A stretch of 64,000 bases of DNA from Aurantiochytrium sp. KH105 (Eukaryota; Sar; Bigyra; Thraustochytrida; Thraustochytriidae). Both the position numbers and the translations under genes were made by a program. This document shows, piece by piece, positions 1-8,586 of this stretch (position 1 is the first letter of the stretch; each line of letters starts with the position of its first letter). Where the stretch lies: positions 62,001 to 126,000 of the forward strand of contig BGKB01000143.1 of assembly GCA_003116975.1 (NCBI GenBank). Reading direction: 5' to 3'. The notes beneath the pieces are model-generated. The model saw nothing but the letters and a program-made list of their open reading frames with translations, did not search any database and was not told the origin of the DNA.

Positions 1-388
1 AGCGAACAACTGCGGATCCCTGGGACTGATTCGAGTCTAAAGGCCACGTGTCAATTGCATCATCATCGTGGCTGAGATCGCTTTTGCCCGTGAAGGAGCT
101 CTTGCCAAGGCAACTATTGGCAATCTCGCCGTCGTAAACGCCGCTCTCGTCCAGAAGCAAGGACGAGGAGAGCTCGCGGAGCTCTTCCCAACTGCGCTCA
201 CCCATTTTTTCGTGCCCGAGACGCGACGGACGCTCGTGCGAAACATGCGCGCGCGGCGATGCGCCGCGTGTGCCAAGACTTGCTGCTGCAGAGACGAGAG
301 ATCGTGGAGACCCAGCGGCAGCAGCCCTCGACGCCAGCGAGGACGCCCCCGCGTCCTCACCGTTGAAGAAGTCGTCCGCGCCGCTCAT
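1..388 (-). CDS. Partial gene, N-terminus only: Ser/Asp-rich protein of unknown function
   Basis: On the minus strand an ATG at 388-386 opens a frame with no stop to the left edge, giving 129 residues of a longer protein. It begins MSGADDFFNGEDAGASS and is rich in Ser, Ala and Asp, with a run of acidic residues near the visible end (SDLSHDDDAIDTWP). Several stretches look like disordered, phosphorylatable sequence. No domain is recognisable in the visible part. A stop-free frame of this length next to other minus-strand genes supports a real gene, but it could be spliced further on and its identity is unknown. It lies about 370 bp downstream of the zinc-ribbon gene, in the same direction. Confidence 0.5.
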   Translation of the reverse strand, partial: MSGADDFFNGEDAGASSLASRAAAAGSPRSLVSAAASLGTRGASPRAHVSHERPSRLGHEKMGERSWEELRELSSSLLLDESGVYDGEIANSCLGKSSFTGKSDLSHDDDAIDTWPLDSNQSQGSAVVR

Positions 389-754
389 GACTTAGGAGAC
401 GACTTGGACTCGTCGCGCCGTCCCCCGTTGCACAGGAAAACGGACAAGAGTCGGTCTGCGCGCCGCGGCAGGTGCGGCCCCTTGGCAACGCCGCAACGTG
501 CCACGCGCTGCGCTGCGCGCGACTGCGCACCGCGCGATGTTCGACTTTGTTGCTCGATCCGTATGCGAGAACCCCGTCCCGCGAGTCCATTTTCGCCGTT
601 TCGCAGTGGTCCACTTTTTTTCTTCTTTTTTGGGACTAGGGCTAGGTCTTGGTCTACTATGTAAGTACGTATTCACGAATACTAGGGGGCTTTGCTTTTC
701 GCGGTCAACGAATGGAGCAAGAGCCACGATCTCTCATAGGAACCTTTGGTCCCG

Positions 755-2164
755 CTACGACTGGAGCAAGCGCTGTAATTTCGTATAGTGGCCCTTGGTT
801 CCACAGCGAAAGCAATTAAAGTGGCCATTCTCGCGATGGACGTTGAGCTTGTACATGTTGGATTTGTCGCCTTTAATGTCGTGGCAGAACGGGCACTCAC
901 GAACTTGGCAAAATTCTTTGCCAGGAGTCTCTCTGAACGTGAGCCCTGCTTTCCGAAGCGTGTCAGAGACCACATTCCAGCTGGGGCCGTTTTGGTCTCC
1001 GACTGAGGCTGACTTGGCGTTTTGAGTCTTGAAGTTTTGATTGGCTGCGGAGCCAACTGTTTCATCTTTGGCATTCTGACCAGTGCTCGTGCTCGTACTA
1101 GGGCTGCTGGTGCCACCAGCATTCCCCCGTCTTCTTATCGTTCGCTTATTTATTGATTCAGCATACGCGCCGCGTCCTTTCATTGAGGAGACTTCTTCAC
1201 GAGTACCGCTAGCCATCCTTCCGTAGAAACCTTTGCTTTTCATGGTTCCCTCTTTTAATGTTACTTCGTCGAGCATTTCCTGAAATGCGCCCTCGCCAGC
1301 GAAAAACAACGGTGCTTCTTCTTCTATTTCTTCTTTTTCTTCTTTTTCTTCTTTCTCTTCTTTTTCTTCTTCTTTGGAAATTTTCATCTCCGTCTCTTTG
1401 AGAACCTTTGCTTTTGACTCTTCAGCAGCGGCGGTAGTCTTGCTAGTCTCGTGAGCTTCTACTGTGCCATTGCCAGCCTTGTTGGCGTCATTTATCTTGT
1501 CGGCCTCTACGTTATTTTTCATCTCGTCAGCCTCTGCGATATCGTTCGCCTTGCTAGCGTTGTCAGCGGCTTGAGCATTTGTCACCTCGTCAGGCTCGCT
1601 AGCCTTGCCAGTATCATTTGCTTCTGCAGACGTGCTTGCTTTAGGCGACATTGACTTGTTCTTTCGGTCTTTCGTGAGCGAGTCAGGATTCGTATCCTCA
1701 ACGGCATCCTGCGTTGCGAGATGTTCTTCTTGAGACTCGTCATCGGGTGGATAGCGAATGGCGTTCATTAAAATAGGTTTTGCATCGGGATCTTTCAATC
1801 CGCGACCCAAGACGAGAGATACGAATTGAGGGTCGTGCTTGTCCAGGTTGGTTTGGAAATTGCCAAGCTTCATCTTTTCAAGTTTGTCAATCATGCGCTC
1901 CAGGTCTTTGTCAAGACTTGCAGTCAGAGACATGATATGCTCAAGAGCTTTGAGGTCTGCATCTGCTGCTGCAGCACTGCGACCGCTCAGCTCTGTCTCA
2001 CTATCGGTTGTGCTCGACGACGGAGCGCCGTGTCCCTCGCCATGCTCTGGGTCAAGGACCGTAGACTTTTTCGAGGAATAGGCTGCGCGCGCCAGCCGCA
2101 CAGTCTTGACAGAGAGCTGTCTCGGTTGGCCGCTCAAGAGAGCTTTGCTTGCCGTCCCGAACAT
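755..2164 (-). CDS. Mitochondrial-type protein with C-terminal Twinkle/DnaG-like zinc ribbon
   Basis: This encodes 469 residues from the ATG at 2164; the frame stays open upstream, but only from a TTG. The N-terminus (MFGTASKALLSGQPRQLSVK) is basic, hydroxylated and free of acid, as in mitochondrial presequences. The middle is low complexity: Ala/Asp/Asn/Lys-rich repeats and an EKEEKEEKEE run near residues 255-275. The last 65 residues are the only clear fold: a Cys pair in CPFC, then a CFRCG pair after a basic linker, resembling the zinc-binding domain at the front of T7 gp4/Twinkle primase-helicases. No primase or helicase domain follows; the stop comes directly after KLQRLLQS. By family knowledge such ribbons bind single-stranded DNA during priming. 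A mitochondrial DNA or RNA-binding role is inference. Confidence 0.7.
   Translation of the reverse strand: MFGTASKALLSGQPRQLSVKTVRLARAAYSSKKSTVLDPEHGEGHGAPSSSTTDSETELSGRSAAAADADLKALEHIMSLTASLDKDLERMIDKLEKMKLGNFQTNLDKHDPQFVSLVLGRGLKDPDAKPILMNAIRYPPDDESQEEHLATQDAVEDTNPDSLTKDRKNKSMSPKASTSAEANDTGKASEPDEVTNAQAADNASKANDIAEADEMKNNVEADKINDANKAGNGTVEAHETSKTTAAAEESKAKVLKETEMKISKEEEKEEKEEKEEKEEIEEEAPLFFAGEGAFQEMLDEVTLKEGTMKSKGFYGRMASGTREEVSSMKGRGAYAESINKRTIRRRGNAGGTSSPSTSTSTGQNAKDETVGSAANQNFKTQNAKSASVGDQNGPSWNVVSDTLRKAGLTFRETPGKEFCQVRECPFCHDIKGDKSNMYKLNVHRENGHFNCFRCGTKGHYTKLQRLLQS
1316..1376. repeat. Low-complexity TTC/TTT tract coding an acidic Glu/Lys run
   Basis: The plus strand is an imperfect tandem of TTCTTTTTC units. 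Read on the minus strand it codes the repeated EEK segment in the middle of the zinc-ribbon protein. It is probably disordered linker. Confidence 0.8.
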
Positions 2165-2431
2165 GGTGGTTGTCCTTCCAGGCAAACGGCGATTGGCTGA
2201 CCCGGAGTTTGGTGACGATTGACTGATTGTGAAAGCCGCTCTGCCAGTCAAGTTGAGCCTCCGCGAGCGTCAGGCCTGACGTGGGATATAATGTGGAGTA
2301 GTAGTAAACTCATCAGAGTCAGGCGACGACCTCGGTATCTTTGTTTTCTCTAAAGGTGCCGCGAGCAGGGGAAAAGAGAGGGTGTCCAACCAAAACATCA
2401 CAACATGGAGCATATGATAGTTTCGAGGTAT

Positions 2432-5400
2432 CTAAGAAAACATTGTGACAACGTCACGCTGGGCGCCACGTACCATGAGCACAGGTGGCGCCGCATCCTT
2501 TGAGAGGAGATCCAGCCATTTCATGTACTCGTCCGGGTCGAGTGACATGGGTGGAACAGGAAGTGACACGACGACGAGAAGCGCATCGGACGAATACGCA
2601 GCAATAAGCTGACCAACTTTGAAGTAAGTATGCTGACGTGATGTCGCGTCATTGAGATTCGGATCCATACTGCTTCCGCTATGATAGGCTTGGAAGAGCT
2701 GGCGTTGAATGTTCCCGCCACCCTGCTCGCTTGCTGCGCCGACCTGTTCATCGTGTGCACTGCCCCGACGGATTTGTTGACCCTCGTCATCGTCGTACTC
2801 AAGAGCAACGTTCTCGAGGGAGTCTCGCCGCAGATCGTCGTCGTTCGGGTCACCGCTAGAGCCGTGATCCGCTGGCCTACGGCTACTTGAGAAGCTGCGC
2901 GTGCGGCTATTCTGAAGCATGGTGTCGAGCTCGCTCATTGAGACAATACTAACCTGCGAGGGAATGCGGAGCTTGGCCAACAGCTTGACCATGGCAGCTT
3001 CTTCAACGCGAGCTTCTTCGGGCGTGGCGCCGATGGCCATCACGCGTAGGTGGCAGCCGACCCAAGGAGGTGAGGACGCTTGTCGCAAAATATGGGGCAG
3101 CATAATGGTCAGTCCACCATCGTCAACAAACCACCAAACGTCAATCCGCTTCGCACTCTTGCGCCCGACCGCTGTTACGATTGGGGCTCGCGCGTTGCCT
3201 GAAGATGCCCCTGTCTCTCCCCCATTGCCTTGCTCATTTCTAGCTTGACTAGCGTCGGCCTCGTCCCCGAGATCAAGGCTTCGCTGCGAACCTTGTCCGT
3301 GCTCTGGGGCATCCAGGTATTCGGAAGCGTTGGTGTAGTTTGGATTCTGGTATGAACCTTGCTGCGCCGCAAAGCGAGGCCCCGCGGAGGCCAAGCCCAG
3401 AGAGAGTACACGGTCCATTTCGGTCTGCACTGTCTGCGTAAGGTACTCGCTTCGCAAGAGGTCAATCTCGCCGCGCAAGATGGCTACGCCAAGTCCGAGG
3501 TCAAATGCATCCCCGATTACCCCCACGTAGTCTTCCACGCTTGGAGGTGGGGAAAAGTCCGAGTCCTCTTGCACATTGGCGCCGGGCCGGGAGTCGAAGC
3601 TCCGGCTGGAGCCAGACTTGTCTGCGCCAGCCTTTCTACTGCTATGAAGACGCTCGCCAAGTGGCGTTCGCCACTCGTCCAGGAATCCAAGGACAATTGT
3701 GTTCACGCGCATTCGACGACCAAGCCCTGCAATTTGCATGAGCGAACGGCAGCCAGTTCGGAAAGACGGCGCGATGATGACATCGTTAAACGCCTTGATG
3801 CCGTACTGCGACACGTACGAGACAGACGCGCGCATGTTGCGAGTACGAACGAGGCTCGGGTCTGACACATCGCCCACGAGCACGTCGCCAAATATTGTCA
3901 CACCTCGCGCCTTGCGCAGACCCGCGACAAAGAGCGCCAGAGCAGGACGCGCGCGAGGCGGACCGGACAGCACGAGACACTGTGGTCGGTAGTTCTTTAC
4001 GTGCGTTGTGTCGAATTGCGAGCCAGCTGCAGCCATGGCGAGAGTGTCGTCGTCATCGTCTTCATCGCCTCCGTCGCGAGGTCCCTCGCGTGCGTTCATG
4101 CTACCGTTCCGGGCACGCTGCGCATTACGCTCGAGCTCACGTTCGAGTTCGTCATCCGCGCCAACGCCGACATCCACGTTGAAGTCCCCGTCGAGATCAT
4201 CGCCTTCGCGCTGGTTGTTCTGCATCCCGCCGAGCTCGATCTCAGTGTGCTGCGCATCCGCGCTCGGCCGCGAACGGAGACTCGTGCGACGCTTGAGGCC
4301 TGCAGATGGGGACTGTATGTTTGAGGCGGCGACTGCATTGGATAGGGCTCTCGGGTCCGCTTGCTCCTCCAAGAGCAACGCAGAGCTGAGAGCCGTATTG
4401 TACTCTGCGGCTTCCTTGTGAGGTCCCCAACTCGACGCAGACCCAAGACCTTCGCGCGTGGACACTTCGACATATTTGTAGAGTCCAAGTCCAATGGTAA
4501 AAGTGATGAAACCGGTAATGGCAGAAAGAAAAAGCATGACAGAGACGCATCCAATTGCGCCAAGAAAGGCAAGCCATTTGTCAAAGTAACGAAACGTCGG
4601 ACGCCAGCCAGGAGAATTGGATTCCTCGGCGGAATAGCAGGCATAGTTCACCATGGCATAAGAGGCAAGGAAAAACGTTGTGATGAGCGGCGCCACTGAA
4701 TTGATGTCACCCGTGAGAATGCAAAGAGTAGCAATCAGAAAAGTCACGACATATGCACGAAGTGGCTCGTCGTTGCGGCCATAGCCCTTGGCGAGAGGGT
4801 CGAACGAGGAAAAGAGGCGGTCTTTGGCAAGTGCCTGGAGGATACGCGGCGCGCCGAGCAAAGCGGCCAGACCGGACGAGAGAGAGGCCGCATAAATTCC
4901 AAAGTAGACAAAGCCTGGCGACACGGAGGCCTGAGCAATGAGGGTCGAGTCGTGAAAGAGCCCACTGAAGACACAGTCATATTGCAGCTCGTAGGTACCG
5001 TCCGCGGCTGTGACATTTTGCGAAAAGGTTGCGCTTGCTACGGTTACACGATTGAAGGAGGATCCGAAGATAATGACGAGCAGGACGTAAATGCACGCAC
5101 CTAGAAGGATAGCCATGACAGTTCCGGTGGGAATGGCGGAAGACGGGTTCTTGAGATCGCCCGAAATATTGGCGCCTGCGAGAATGCCCGTGACCGCAGG
5201 GAAGAACACGGAAAGAGCAATGCCCAAATTGACGTTGCCATATTCTGAGCGAAGGAGGTCGCTTGATGAAACAGTGCATTGCGTGGACTTTGTGAGGCCG
5301 GCGATGTTGAGATACGAAAGATCCGTGGGATCCGCAGTGGATGCACCAGGAAAGTCCGAGCCAACGTTAAGACCGCTTTCCAAACCGACGAAGCCGAAGA

Positions 5401-6121
5401 GACTCGGCTCCTGGTCAGGACCAATGAAGACTCCGATGATGAAGAGCACGACTGCAACGATGACAATCAAGAGCATGAATTTCTCGACCTTGACAACCAC
5501 CGAGACGCCGACAAGGCAGACAAGCTGGCAAAAGCAGAGACCAAAGAAGGCGATCAGGCGCAAATCCCAGCTCGAGGACACCAAGGTGGTTCCGATCTGG
5601 CTCACAACCGTTTCGGCAAAGCCAAGCAGGTAAAGAGAGACAGACACGGCAGTGGCGACGTAGAAGAGCACGCCAATACTTGCGCCAAATTCAGGACCCA
5701 GCGCTCGACTAATGAGGTAGTAGGCGCCGCCCGCGGCGACCTTGCCGTTAGTGCAAATCGCGCTTAGCGAGAGAGCCGTGACGAGGGTAAGTGAGGATGA
5801 AAGAAGAACGACAAGGATAGCGAGTCCGATGCCAGCATATGCGGTGAGCCATCCAAGTCGGAGAAAGAGGATGACGCCAAAAAGGTTGGTGAGTACGCGG
5901 AAAAAGACGCCCTCGATCATGCCGAGCTTGCCGCTCGAAGCAGCTTCGTCGTCATCGAAGCGTCGCTCTGGCTTGCGGCGAGACTTGCGAAAGACGCCCC
6001 GTCGCAGCCTCGACATTGTTCCTCCGGCCGTGATACCTTCGCCATAGTCAGCCACGCGGTCGGTCGGTCGTCCCTCCGCAGACCACATTAGACTCGTCGG
6101 GCTTCCTACCGCTGCAGTCAT
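2432..6121 (-). CDS. SLC12-family cation-chloride cotransporter
   Basis: This 1229-residue protein has the full SLC12 layout. The membrane core (about residues 60-560) opens with GMIEGVFFRVLTNLFGVILF and carries the GGAYYLISRALGPEFGASIG signature of transmembrane helix 3. It continues through about twelve helices to a PGWRPTFRYFDKW-type segment. The long cytoplasmic tail keeps the family landmarks: NYRPQCLVLSG, YVGVIGDAFDLG, IDVWWFVDDGGL and the terminal VLMVRGAQRDVVTMFS. The family carries Cl- with K+ and/or Na+ across plasma or vacuolar membrane, for ion balance and cell volume. Residues cannot separate K-Cl from Na-K-Cl type here. The tail has acidic and Ser-rich insertions. ATG at 6121 has a good context (GACCATGA); the upstream extension to 6166 starts only at TTG. 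A single exon is sufficient. Confidence 0.95.
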   Translation of the reverse strand: MTAAVGSPTSLMWSAEGRPTDRVADYGEGITAGGTMSRLRRGVFRKSRRKPERRFDDDEAASSGKLGMIEGVFFRVLTNLFGVILFLRLGWLTAYAGIGLAILVVLLSSSLTLVTALSLSAICTNGKVAAGGAYYLISRALGPEFGASIGVLFYVATAVSVSLYLLGFAETVVSQIGTTLVSSSWDLRLIAFFGLCFCQLVCLVGVSVVVKVEKFMLLIVIVAVVLFIIGVFIGPDQEPSLFGFVGLESGLNVGSDFPGASTADPTDLSYLNIAGLTKSTQCTVSSSDLLRSEYGNVNLGIALSVFFPAVTGILAGANISGDLKNPSSAIPTGTVMAILLGACIYVLLVIIFGSSFNRVTVASATFSQNVTAADGTYELQYDCVFSGLFHDSTLIAQASVSPGFVYFGIYAASLSSGLAALLGAPRILQALAKDRLFSSFDPLAKGYGRNDEPLRAYVVTFLIATLCILTGDINSVAPLITTFFLASYAMVNYACYSAEESNSPGWRPTFRYFDKWLAFLGAIGCVSVMLFLSAITGFITFTIGLGLYKYVEVSTREGLGSASSWGPHKEAAEYNTALSSALLLEEQADPRALSNAVAASNIQSPSAGLKRRTSLRSRPSADAQHTEIELGGMQNNQREGDDLDGDFNVDVGVGADDELERELERNAQRARNGSMNAREGPRDGGDEDDDDDTLAMAAAGSQFDTTHVKNYRPQCLVLSGPPRARPALALFVAGLRKARGVTIFGDVLVGDVSDPSLVRTRNMRASVSYVSQYGIKAFNDVIIAPSFRTGCRSLMQIAGLGRRMRVNTIVLGFLDEWRTPLGERLHSSRKAGADKSGSSRSFDSRPGANVQEDSDFSPPPSVEDYVGVIGDAFDLGLGVAILRGEIDLLRSEYLTQTVQTEMDRVLSLGLASAGPRFAAQQGSYQNPNYTNASEYLDAPEHGQGSQRSLDLGDEADASQARNEQGNGGETGASSGNARAPIVTAVGRKSAKRIDVWWFVDDGGLTIMLPHILRQASSPPWVGCHLRVMAIGATPEEARVEEAAMVKLLAKLRIPSQVSIVSMSELDTMLQNSRTRSFSSSRRPADHGSSGDPNDDDLRRDSLENVALEYDDDEGQQIRRGSAHDEQVGAASEQGGGNIQRQLFQAYHSGSSMDPNLNDATSRQHTYFKVGQLIAAYSSDALLVVVSLPVPPMSLDPDEYMKWLDLLSKDAAPPVLMVRGAQRDVVTMFS

Positions 6122-6959
6122 GGTCTTGGGTCTCTCTCTCTCTCCTCCCAGACCTGTGCAGGGCAATGTTTTCTCCTCGAGAGCGCTGCCGCTGCGCAGG
6201 TGCAGCCCCGGCTACGGAGCCTTGGTCTGTGTCGTGTCCGGCCCCGGGACGCGCGCGCCCGCGCTCGCTGCGACCGCTGGTTGTTGGCTGCTGGCTCGTC
6301 AGCCTTGCTCGTCGGTCCGCGCGAAAAAGATTTGTTGGGCCGTTGTAGTGCTAGCTAGGCCTAGATAGATAACTTCTTCCCCTTGGCCCTTGATTCGATT
6401 GTTCACGGCCACACCGTATAGATAGATAGATGGATGTGCGCGTCGTTCACGACGCCGGCATTGATATTTTCAAGGGCCCCGGTGGCAGTGGCGTACAGCA
6501 CAGGTCACTTCTTTTGGCCTCGCTTGCTCGAGCACAAGGCCGCTCTGCGTTTTTCTTCCGGTCGAGGTCCAGCTCGAAGAAGTGATAGGCGAGGAGGTGT
6601 TGGATTTGCACACATGCACAAGAGGGGCTAGTTTTGCACCCATGCACAATTCTCAATCATCTTAATGGGGTGATTGCGATAGCCGCTCTCGTTGGTGGTT
6701 AACGGATATCCTACAACGATGCGAACAGAGAAGCAAAAGTACGATCCCAGGGGCAGCGATGTTGCGAGATTTGCTTGGAGATGGTAAGAGGAGGCGTATC
6801 AATTCCCAAGAATCAACGATTTCATGCGTGCGCAGGGCAAGGTATCAAAGGAGGCAAGAGATCAATCGCTCTGGGACGTGCACTTTACTTTCTCCAAGGA
6901 AGTAAAAGATAGGTTTATGTCAGTCGTTATGTTCAGAAAGGATGACTTTGGGATAATGG
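6122..6959. other. Intergenic region upstream of SLC12 gene
   Basis: There is a CT-rich stretch (6130-6150) just upstream of the SLC12 start and a short GATA run near 6418-6431. Short frames exist on both strands but none has recognisable protein character. It probably holds the SLC12 promoter and the 3' flank of the next gene. I see no RNA gene. Confidence 0.5.
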
Positions 6960-7682
6960 TCATGATAGATCAGAAAAGTAGAAAACTTTGCGCTCCTCGA
7001 GAATGCGCATGCGCACGAAATTGTCCAGCTGCGCGTACGGGACTTGGCAACGCAAAGCTTGCAGATAGAACTCCTCCATGGTAGTTTCGATTTGAATGGT
7101 TGGGAAAGCAATCGAGAATTGAAGGCTTCGTTTGTGAAAGACTTGGTCAAAATGGGTCTCGTACAACGTGCTTCCAACCGCTGGTTGGGGCCGCGGCCTT
7201 GCATCGTTGGACTCGCACACTTTGACAACAAGTTTCTTTTTTGTTGGATCGTTATTGCTTGAGACTTGGACACCGAAGAACCGCTGCGCCTTGTCATTTA
7301 GACTCGTGATTTCGGGCGCACTCAGCGAGGTATTGGGCTCTGTTGAGCTCTTTTCTGCTCTGTCCTTTTCTTCTAGCTGTCCCCAAAGTGGCGAGCTTCT
7401 CGTATGCGCAGATGACGACATTCCAATATGTTCACGTCTGCGACGACGTGTGAGGAGTTTTCTCTTGAGACGACTGCCTGCACTCTCGGCACTACGTGTG
7501 GCTGTTGAATTGGTCTCGTCGTCATGACGACACACCTCGTGATCCTCGACCAAAGATCTTTTTGCCACCAGCACAAACCCGAGTTTCTTTGCCACACCTC
7601 GGGTTGTGCCTTGAGCATGCTTCTGGGCCTGGTGGCCGCGCGAGAGAAGGCGCTGCCCGTGGGCCTTGACCTTCTCGAGCAT
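6960..7682 (-). CDS. Hypothetical basic protein
   Basis: This encodes 240 residues from the first ATG (7682). The frame is open upstream to 7790, where it begins only at TTG, so a 5' exon may be missing. The N-terminal half is Lys/Arg/Ser-rich with a strongly basic patch (SRLKRKLLTRRRRREH). The C-terminal 100 residues look folded, with alternating hydrophobic strands (KKKLVVKVCES, LQFSIAFPTIQIE) and a final helix (MEEFYLQALRCQVPYAQLDN). I recognise no family. The neighbours, SLC12 and Rab escort protein, give no functional hint. The basic patch could be a nuclear signal, but that is a guess. Confidence 0.55.
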   Translation of the reverse strand: MLEKVKAHGQRLLSRGHQAQKHAQGTTRGVAKKLGFVLVAKRSLVEDHEVCRHDDETNSTATRSAESAGSRLKRKLLTRRRRREHIGMSSSAHTRSSPLWGQLEEKDRAEKSSTEPNTSLSAPEITSLNDKAQRFFGVQVSSNNDPTKKKLVVKVCESNDARPRPQPAVGSTLYETHFDQVFHKRSLQFSIAFPTIQIETTMEEFYLQALRCQVPYAQLDNFVRMRILEERKVFYFSDLS

Positions 7683-8586
7683 GATTGAAAGTACGCGAGA
7701 GTCTGTGTATGTGAGGTTACTGTTTTGCTTCGGGTTTTTCGCTGCGAGGACGCGTGGCCCCTCCACGCGACCGATTGCTGACTTGTTCAAGATTTAGTTG
7801 GTTATGTTAGTTGGCGGGCGGATGGTGACCGGTCGGTCGGTGAGGGGGAGAAGATCCCATGGGCCGCTGCATATATTTTGTTTGGCAAGCCCGGTCATCA
7901 TCATCATCTCTCCGTCACCGCATACACAGCAATCACGTCTCGCTTTTCAAGGCGCGCAGCCCGAAAGCGCGCAGCCCGAAAGTACGGAGAACGAAAGCGC
8001 GCAGCGCGAAAGTACGGAGAACGAAAGCGCGCAGAACGTGCAGGAGACCGGCTGCACGACCAAAGCCTTGGCCACTTTCGCACGTCAGAGAGCCAGCTCG
8101 CGTTGGCCTGGGGACTCCCTCGATATGTCTCTCTGTCTCTCCGGCCAGTGTCGGTGCTGGCTATTTGGTATCAGCCAGCAGCTGCAGCAGCAGTAAAGGA
8201 GCAGTAGCAGCAGCGGCGAACGAGGCGGCGCGTTGACGCGGCGACCGACCTCGACCCTCTCAAAGCAAAAGGGACGAAAAAAAGAAGGAAGAAGAAGGAG
8301 AAGAAGAAAGGAAGTGAGGTAGTATACTATACTGCTCTGATCGACCGCGTATACGCAGTATAGGCCTCCTATGAATACAGCTTTGAGGAGTCCGATCTGA
8401 TTGCTCAGTGCAGCTGCTACCCGCTAGCGCTCGCTGGGCGGCCATGGCGGGCAAGGTGGTTGCAGGCTAGCTGGTAAAACAGCTGAAAAGTTGCCGCCGT
8501 TCCTCTTCCTCGCGGATACCCAGATGGTCACCGAGGCAAAACCAATCGTGTCGCGCAAGCACATTTTCAGAAAACTTGAATCATTG
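7683..8586. other. Intergenic region, repeat-bearing
   Basis: It contains a 15-bp tandem repeat (7952-8041), CAG-rich stretches (8170-8215) and a purine-rich tract (8275-8315). A CTAAC-like site on the minus strand near 7810-7820 may belong to an unrecognised 5' intron of the hypothetical gene at 6960-7682. No convincing independent gene is seen. Confidence 0.45.
7952..8041. repeat. 15-bp tandem repeat, about six units
   Basis: Two alternating 15-mers, GCGCGCAGCCCGAAA and GTACGGAGAACGAAA, occur in the order A-A-B-A'-B-A''. All units share the frame CGNAGNNCGAAA. The period is a multiple of three, so plus-strand frames read AQPES/TENES pentapeptides, but no flanking gene supports translation. 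Confidence 0.85.

Noticed and set aside
8321-8334. Motif AGTATACTATACT shared with 52214-52226, considered as a common promoter element
   Set aside because: A 13-base match between two places is expected by chance in 64 kb, and the positions relative to genes differ.
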